The position numbers and the translations under genes are program-made. From the NCBI GenBank assembly GCA_035653295.1, contig DASRCB010000037.1, positions 1-10,403 on the forward strand: DNA of 10,403 bases, given 5' to 3'. Each line of letters opens with the position of its first letter. Positions within the stretch are counted from its first letter, which is position 1. The notes under the pieces are model-generated. The model made no database searches. It was not told the origin of the DNA and worked only from the letters and a program-made list of their open reading frames with translations. This document shows, piece by piece, positions 5,981 through 10,403 of this stretch. This DNA comes from DASRCB01 sp035653295. GTDB taxonomy: Bacteria; Acidobacteriota; Terriglobia; Bryobacterales; Bryobacteraceae.

Positions 5981-8416
5981 CTACTGCACCGTCACCGTGC
6001 TGGCCGGCAGGTCCTGCAGCATGGCCGTGGCGCGCAGAGCAGCGTGGTGCGAACGCTTGGCGCGATACATCCTCTGATCGGCGCGGCCCAGCAGTTCTTC
6101 CGCGTTTCGGCCATCATCAGGGTACAGCGCGCAGCCGATGCTGGCGGACACATCGGTCGTGCCGATCACGCGCCGGCCGGACTCGATCACCATCTGCTTG
6201 AGTTCCTCGGCGCGCGACTGCATCATCTCGCGGCTCATGCGCGGCAGGATGAGCACGAATTCGTCGCCGCCCATTCGGCCCACGTAATCGTATTCGCGGC
6301 AGGACTGCCGCAGCGTGGCCGCGACGGCCTGCAGCAGACGATTGCCCGTCATGTGTCCGAAAACGTCGTTCACCTGTTTGAATCCGTCCAGATCGAGAAC
6401 CAGCGTACCCACGGTGGCGTTTTCGCGTGAGGCCCGCATCAGTTCGGAATCGAGGTGCAGAAACAAAGATCGGGCGTTGGGCAGTTCGGTGAGACCGTCG
6501 GTCACGGCCGAGGCCTGCGCCTGCTGGAATTCGCGCGCGTTCTCGATGGTTACGCCGGCCTTGGAGCTGACGGCCAGCAGCACCCGCAAATGATCCCGGC
6601 TGAAAGCGTCGGCCTGGGCGTGGTACAGAGTGAGTACGCCGAGAATTCCATCCAGTCCTTCGAGGGGCACGGCGATCGCAGAACGCAGAGTCGCAAACTT
6701 CGTGGGGTCGTCGAGGTAGCCCGACTCGACCGACGGATTGCCGTTCAGGATGGGCTTACGGTTTTCGGCCACCCAGCCGGAAAGCCCCTCGCCCATTTGG
6801 ATCGACAGCGAGGAGAACAGCCGGGCATCGGCGCCGCTGACGTAGACGGGCTTCAGCCGCTCCACATCCACCAGGTACACGGCGATCGTGTCGTAGGGAA
6901 TCATGCTCTTCAGCCGTGAAGCGAGGAGCGAAAGTGTGTCCGCCATGCTGAGGGAATTCCCGAGGTCGCGGGTGACTTCGTGCAGCATCTGGAATTCCTG
7001 CCGCGCGGCAGCGATCGAGGTCACAAAGCCCGCCGGCCCATGCCCGCCGTCACCGCCCGCGCTGGCCTCAAACCCGGCGGCCGGAGCACATTGCCGGGAG
7101 GCCGCGGAACGGCGGCTGGTCAGCTTCATTTGCTCCGTCGGCGCCTGTCGCGCTAATGCCTCCAGCTCTTTGTATCGCCGCGCGAGAATCTCGACCACCG
7201 CCGGGTCGAAGCTCTTTCCCGCTTCGCTGATGATGTAGGCGATCACCTCATCCAGAGCGAGAGCGCGGCGATATTGCCGCTCCGAAGCCATGGCGTCGAG
7301 GCAGTCCACAGCCGCCAGAATGCGGGCGCCGAGAGGGATCTGCTCGCCCTTGATGCCGTCCGGATAGCCGGATCCGTTCCACTTCTCGTGGTGCGAGCGG
7401 ACAATGGGAACTACCGGGCAGGGGAAGTTCACGGTTTCCAAAATCTCGGCTCCGACCACAGGGTGAACCTTCATCTTCTCGAATTCTTCGGGGGTGAGCC
7501 GGCCGGGTTTGGAGATGATGTACTCCGGGACCGCGAGCTTGCCGATGTCGTGCAGCAATGCGGCGGCCTGCAGCGCCTGAATTTCCTCCTCGCTGGCGCC
7601 CATCTCTTTCGCCAGTTCGGTGGCGTAGATCTGCACACGCTGCAGGTGGTCGTGCGTCTTTTCATCCTTGGCGTCGATTGCCAGAGCCAGGGCTTTGATC
7701 GTGCGCAGGTGCAGATCGGCCATGGCGGCGACGTGCGTTTTCTCCTGCTCCAGCCGTCCCAGGTAGAGGCTGTAGGAGCGTTCCACGAGGAAGATGGCCG
7801 GCAGAATCAGCACCGATGATTCCCAGCCGAAACGGGCGGAGGCAAGGTCGGCCAGCCAGGCCACGGCGGCCGCGAACAGATACTGAGGGGCGGTCCAGAA
7901 GAAGCTCTCGTACCACACGCTCCATATCCGCTTGCCTTCGGTCAGGGCGATCACGCCGCTGACCGCCATCGTATTCACCAGAAAGTAGCAGACACAGGCC
8001 CAGAAAAGCATCACCGGCATGCTGCTGTCTACGGAACGCAGCGCCGGGGAACGCCACACCACGGCGGCTACCCAGCCGCCAATCGCCGAATTGGCAACGT
8101 TGAAGCATAATTGCACCGGTTTCGGCCGACGCTTGGCGTGCAGCAAACATTGCGTCAGTACGCCACCGCATCCAATGAGAATTGTTTGAGGAATCGACAG
8201 GCACGTGGCCGACAACAGGACGAAGATATTGCCGACCGACATTGTCCCGGTTACCCCGGGAAGACGGACTTTCAACTGGGATGCACACATCGCAAACAAC
8301 AGGTAGAACCCGAAGCGGGCAACCTGGGTGGACTGCCACGCAATCACCGCGTATAACAGCACTGTGGCGCCGCCTGCGGTGATGGTTGCGATGTAGATCC
8401 TGCCTTTGAGAGGCAT
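5981..8416 (-). CDS. Membrane-bound HD-GYP + GAF + GGDEF c-di-GMP enzyme
   Basis: An 811-residue inner-membrane signalling protein. Residues 1-215 hold six to eight hydrophobic spans, a MASE-like sensor including QLKVRLPGVTGTMSVGN (47-63) and AKRRPKPVQLCFN (94-106). The HD-GYP phosphodiesterase domain covers about 236-420, with HDIGK (289-293), HHEKWNGSGYPDG (342-354) and HxxRV at 257-261, all expected for c-di-GMP hydrolysis. A GAF-type sensor spans about 475-630. The diguanylate cyclase domain covers about 637-790, with DLDGFKQVNDVFGH (675-688), an intact GGDEF (716-720) and an RxxD inhibitory site (REYD, 707-710) five residues before it. Opposing enzymes in one chain suggest switching by the membrane or GAF input, or one domain acting only as a regulator. 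The gene is convergent with the DUF5985 cassette. The Shine-Dalgarno at its ATG is weak; a strong hairpin lies 20 nt upstream. Confidence 0.92.
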   Translation of the reverse strand: MPLKGRIYIATITAGGATVLLYAVIAWQSTQVARFGFYLLFAMCASQLKVRLPGVTGTMSVGNIFVLLSATCLSIPQTILIGCGGVLTQCLLHAKRRPKPVQLCFNVANSAIGGWVAAVVWRSPALRSVDSSMPVMLFWACVCYFLVNTMAVSGVIALTEGKRIWSVWYESFFWTAPQYLFAAAVAWLADLASARFGWESSVLILPAIFLVERSYSLYLGRLEQEKTHVAAMADLHLRTIKALALAIDAKDEKTHDHLQRVQIYATELAKEMGASEEEIQALQAAALLHDIGKLAVPEYIISKPGRLTPEEFEKMKVHPVVGAEILETVNFPCPVVPIVRSHHEKWNGSGYPDGIKGEQIPLGARILAAVDCLDAMASERQYRRALALDEVIAYIISEAGKSFDPAVVEILARRYKELEALARQAPTEQMKLTSRRSAASRQCAPAAGFEASAGGDGGHGPAGFVTSIAAARQEFQMLHEVTRDLGNSLSMADTLSLLASRLKSMIPYDTIAVYLVDVERLKPVYVSGADARLFSSLSIQMGEGLSGWVAENRKPILNGNPSVESGYLDDPTKFATLRSAIAVPLEGLDGILGVLTLYHAQADAFSRDHLRVLLAVSSKAGVTIENAREFQQAQASAVTDGLTELPNARSLFLHLDSELMRASRENATVGTLVLDLDGFKQVNDVFGHMTGNRLLQAVAATLRQSCREYDYVGRMGGDEFVLILPRMSREMMQSRAEELKQMVIESGRRVIGTTDVSASIGCALYPDDGRNAEELLGRADQRMYRAKRSHHAALRATAMLQDLPASTVTVQ

Positions 8417-8435
8417 AGTCCGTCTTTATGCGGAA

Positions 8436-8463
8436 GCTCGCGCCGTGAGGGGACGGCGCGAGC
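8436..8463. other. Perfect 11-bp inverted repeat (hairpin)
   Basis: GCTCGCGCCGT (8436-8446) and ACGGCGCGAGC (8453-8463) are exact reverse complements separated by the 6-nt loop GAGGGG. On the minus strand the structure lies downstream of the subtilase and ends about 20 nt before the start codon of the GGDEF gene. Neither side carries a T-tract, so it is not a classical intrinsic terminator. It may end subtilase transcription by another route, or be a 5' leader element of the c-di-GMP gene. Confidence 0.55.
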
Positions 8464-8475
8464 CCGCGGTTGAGT

Positions 8476-8736
8476 CTACTGGATCAGCATCGGGCAGGGC
8501 CCTTTGCCAAAACGTGCGTTGCTTCTGTTCTCGTCCAGCAACAGGGCGAGAAGACGGTCACGAGCGGAAGATCGGCCGGGCGGGATGAAATAATCAGAGG
8601 CCGGCTTCGTTCCCCAGACGGCGGAGGCGCGCCATGGGGCAGGAGCGATGTCCGGCGCGCCACAGCAAGGTGCGGCAGCAAGACAGGGCGCCGCCGCGGC
8701 GCGGGATGCAGGGAGAGAGCAAAGTTTGGGAATCAT
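8476..8736 (-). CDS. Doubtful small ORF downstream of the subtilase
   Basis: An 86-codon ORF beginning at the ATG at 8736-8734, with GAGGTG placed 6 nt upstream, a good Shine-Dalgarno. It fills most of the 356-bp spacer between the subtilase and the GGDEF gene. The peptide is rich in Ala, Pro and Cys (AAAAPCLAAAPCCGAPDIAP) and contains AVWGTKPASDYFIPPG, which echoes the VVWGT unit of the subtilase tail. It is in the same frame as the subtilase, 36 nt after its TAG. Against it: third-position GC is only about 60%, lower than I would expect of a real gene in DNA of this composition, and no family is recognised. It could be a small gene, a decayed former C-terminus of the protease, or chance. 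Confidence 0.25.
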   Translation of the reverse strand: MIPKLCSLPASRAAAAPCLAAAPCCGAPDIAPAPWRASAVWGTKPASDYFIPPGRSSARDRLLALLLDENRSNARFGKGPCPMLIQ

Positions 8737-8772
8737 TGTATGCACCTCGTCATGTCCTTCGATCTGCAGCCG

Positions 8773-10403
8773 CTACTCGCCCTTTACCGCGATGGACAGC
8801 GCAAACGGGCTGTTGGTGCCCCAGACCACCTGGGTACCCCAGACCACCTGCGTACCCCAGACAACCTGGTTGCCATTCACAGTGCCCGTACCCCAGACCA
8901 CCTGGGTCGGTTCCACGACGTTCGTGCCCGTGCTGGTACCCCAAACGACCTGAGTACCCCAGACCACCTGCGTGCCCCAGACGACCTGTGTGCCCCACAC
9001 CACCTGGTTCGAGTTCACAAGCGACACCGTACCGCTTTGATCAATCGTCACCTGCGGCGACTGCGCGCTCAGGTTCGACGGCACCACTTCGGTATCGTTC
9101 AGGGCGCCCATTACGTCGAGGTACCCCGCGCCGACGGTGAACAGATCGTAGTAGTCGGTGAAGCACTGATTGATGGAGCTGTCGCAGGCGACGCTGGAGG
9201 CCGGAAAATTCTTCGTTGCCGTCGCCATCAGGCGCGCCTTGATCGTGTCGGGCGTTACCGAGGGGTCTTTCTGGATGAGCAGCGCCGCGGCGCCGGCCAC
9301 CATCGGCGTGGCCATGCTGGTGCCGTTCAGGCGCATGTACTGATTGGGTACGGCCGTGCCCGAACCCGCATAATAGCTGGTCGGAACGACGCCCGCCGGG
9401 TTCTCGGATGCGAGCGTGCTGTTTGGCGCCAGCGCGGAGACAATTCCGTTTCCCGGCGCCACGAGGTCCGGCTTGGCAAAATGATCGAGCAGCGTCGGGC
9501 CCTTGCCGGAGTAGCTGGCAATCAGATCGTCGCCGCGGCCCAGCGTGGCCATGTCCTTCATGGCGCCGACTGTGATCACGAAAGGATCGTTGCCGGGAGA
9601 GGTGATCGTTGAATAGCCATTAGTGCCCATCGAATTATCGCGGCCGTCGTTTCCGGCGGCGACAACGACGGCGATTCCGGCCTTCCACGCTGCTTCCACG
9701 GCCTGGCAGAGCGGATCCTGATCGTAATTTTCGGAAATCATTCGTCCCAGACTGAGATTCAGTACGCGGATGTTGTACTGGTCCTTCAGCGCAATGGCCT
9801 GATCGATGGCCGCGATTGCCGCGGCGTCCGTGCCCCCGCCGTTGGCGTCGAGAACGCGAAGATTGATCAGGTTGGCGTTCGGCGCGATGCCGCGGAACGT
9901 ATATTGGAATCCCGGTCCGGAGGACTGCCTGCCGTTGCCGCCAATGATTCCCGCCACGTGCGTGCCATGGCCATAGGCATCGTTCGTGCTGCTATCGCCA
10001 TCGACGAAGCTCTGGGCATAGACGATGCGCGACTTACCGCTGGCGTCGGTCAGATCAGGATGCGGTGAAATGCCGCTGTCCAACACCGCCACGCCCACGC
10101 CCGTGCCGTCGAAGCCGTACTGCAGGGCGATGTTGGCGCCGACCGTCGGCTCGGCAAATTCCAGGTTTCCCTGAATCTGGCGGACCGGAGTTACGAATTT
10201 CACATAAGGATTGTTCGACAGCTGTTTGATGATGCCAGGCGGGAGGTTGAATACGCCGCTCCGGACATGGTTGAAGTTCTTCTTGAACTTGCCGCCGTTT
10301 TTCGTGATTCCGTTCAAAATCGTGTTGTTCGCAGTCGTCGTGAATTGAATGATGACGTCCTGCGTGGTTGTCGCATTCTGCAGCGAGCCGGCGAGCTTCC
10401 CTG
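8773..10403 (-). CDS. Subtilisin-like serine protease (peptidase S8) with VVWGT repeat tail, N-terminus missing
   Basis: The minus-strand frame is open through the window edge, giving 542 visible residues; the TTG at 10317-10315 is an internal leucine, not the start, because coding continues upstream (QDVIIQFTTTANN). Numbering from that Leu as 1, the region up to about 48 resembles an I9 inhibitor propeptide. The S8 catalytic domain follows: Asp80 in VAVLDSGI, His120 in GHGTHVAG, oxyanion Asn223 in VAAGNDG and Ser334 in NGTSMATP, so the triad is complete. Cys378 and Cys385 may form a disulfide. Residues 437-501 hold eight QVVWGT units, and the chain ends NSPFALSIAVKGE. The protein is presumably secreted and self-processed, though the signal peptide is outside the window. 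The tail could mediate surface attachment or assembly; this is inference. No partner gene overlaps it. Confidence 0.93.
   Translation of the reverse strand, partial: GKLAGSLQNATTTQDVIIQFTTTANNTILNGITKNGGKFKKNFNHVRSGVFNLPPGIIKQLSNNPYVKFVTPVRQIQGNLEFAEPTVGANIALQYGFDGTGVGVAVLDSGISPHPDLTDASGKSRIVYAQSFVDGDSSTNDAYGHGTHVAGIIGGNGRQSSGPGFQYTFRGIAPNANLINLRVLDANGGGTDAAAIAAIDQAIALKDQYNIRVLNLSLGRMISENYDQDPLCQAVEAAWKAGIAVVVAAGNDGRDNSMGTNGYSTITSPGNDPFVITVGAMKDMATLGRGDDLIASYSGKGPTLLDHFAKPDLVAPGNGIVSALAPNSTLASENPAGVVPTSYYAGSGTAVPNQYMRLNGTSMATPMVAGAAALLIQKDPSVTPDTIKARLMATATKNFPASSVACDSSINQCFTDYYDLFTVGAGYLDVMGALNDTEVVPSNLSAQSPQVTIDQSGTVSLVNSNQVVWGTQVVWGTQVVWGTQVVWGTSTGTNVVEPTQVVWGTGTVNGNQVVWGTQVVWGTQVVWGTNSPFALSIAVKGE
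8815..9006 (-). repeat. In-frame 18-bp tandem repeat encoding eight QVVWGT units
   Basis: On the minus strand, units occupy 8989-9006, 8971-8988, 8953-8970, 8935-8952, then a 30-bp spacer (STGTNVVEPT), 8887-8904, an 18-bp spacer (GTVNGN), then 8851-8868, 8833-8850 and 8815-8832. Each reads CAG GTN GTN TGG GGY ACN. All eight peptides are identical (QVVWGT), while the codons for both Val, Gly and Thr vary, always at third positions. The array lies just before the C-terminal 13 residues of the subtilase. Confidence 0.95.

Larger units (their letters stand above)
8417..8772. other. 356-bp spacer between subtilase and c-di-GMP gene
   Basis: Apart from the hairpin at 8436-8463 and the doubtful minus-strand ORF, the spacer holds two copies of the palindrome GGCGCGCC (8626-8633 and 8654-8661), which could pair over a 20-nt loop, and a short GC-rich inverted repeat near 8689-8703. 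I see no clear sigma-70 promoter for the GGDEF gene, no RNA gene and no transposon remnant. Confidence 0.5.

Noticed and set aside
8815..9006. CRISPR array or intergenic repeat
   Set aside because: The 18-bp units are contiguous, in frame inside a coding sequence and lack unique spacers of regular length.
8470..9612. A 380-codon plus-strand ORF opposite the subtilase
   Set aside because: Its PDHLGTPDHL-type repeat is the antisense reading of the QVVWGT array, and the rest has no recognisable domain.
10315..10317. TTG as the true start of the subtilase
   Set aside because: The frame continues upstream to the window edge with propeptide-like sequence (VIIQFTTTANN), and no signal peptide follows the TTG.

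Overview
The window is high-GC bacterial DNA, dense with genes, and most likely from an Acidobacteriota genome (Solibacter/Bryobacter-like). This placement is inferred from gene content: a subtilase with a C-terminal VVWGT repeat tail, an HD-GYP protein with a multi-span membrane sensor of a type I associate with this phylum, a PVA-dehydrogenase-like quinoprotein and a SPINDLY/OGT-type TPR glycosyltransferase. No rRNA, tRNA, CRISPR, insertion sequence or phage gene was recognised.

Layout. (1) Positions 1-89, minus strand: the first 29 codons of an exported protein. It is separated from the next gene by a 70-bp divergent promoter region with AT-rich inverted repeats. (2) 160-3328, plus strand: a two-gene unit with a 1-nt gap, a class V PLP enzyme lacking the cysteine-desulfurase cysteine, then a TPR + OGT-like glycosyltransferase. 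(3) 3395-4975: a secreted PQQ-type beta-propeller protein resembling polyvinyl-alcohol dehydrogenase. (4) 5049-5967: a tight three-gene cassette of a small winged-helix-like protein and two small DUF5985-type membrane proteins. The third gene starts inside the stop codon of the second. (5) 5981-8416, minus strand, convergent with the cassette (13-nt gap): a large membrane HD-GYP + GAF + GGDEF protein with both c-di-GMP active sites intact in sequence. (6) 8417-8772: a spacer with a perfect 11-bp hairpin and a doubtful small ORF. (7) 8773-10403, minus strand: a subtilisin-like serine protease whose N-terminus lies beyond the window. It carries an I9-like propeptide, a complete catalytic triad and a tail of eight QVVWGT hexapeptides.

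How they fit together. Much of the window concerns the cell surface and signalling: two secreted proteins (quinoprotein, subtilase), one further exported product, two small membrane proteins and a membrane-bound c-di-GMP enzyme. The aminotransferase and glycosyltransferase are probably co-translated, but their shared substrate cannot be read from sequence. The least understood unit is the winged-helix + DUF5985 pair cassette. The most striking sequence feature is the QVVWGT array, in which every difference between units is synonymous.
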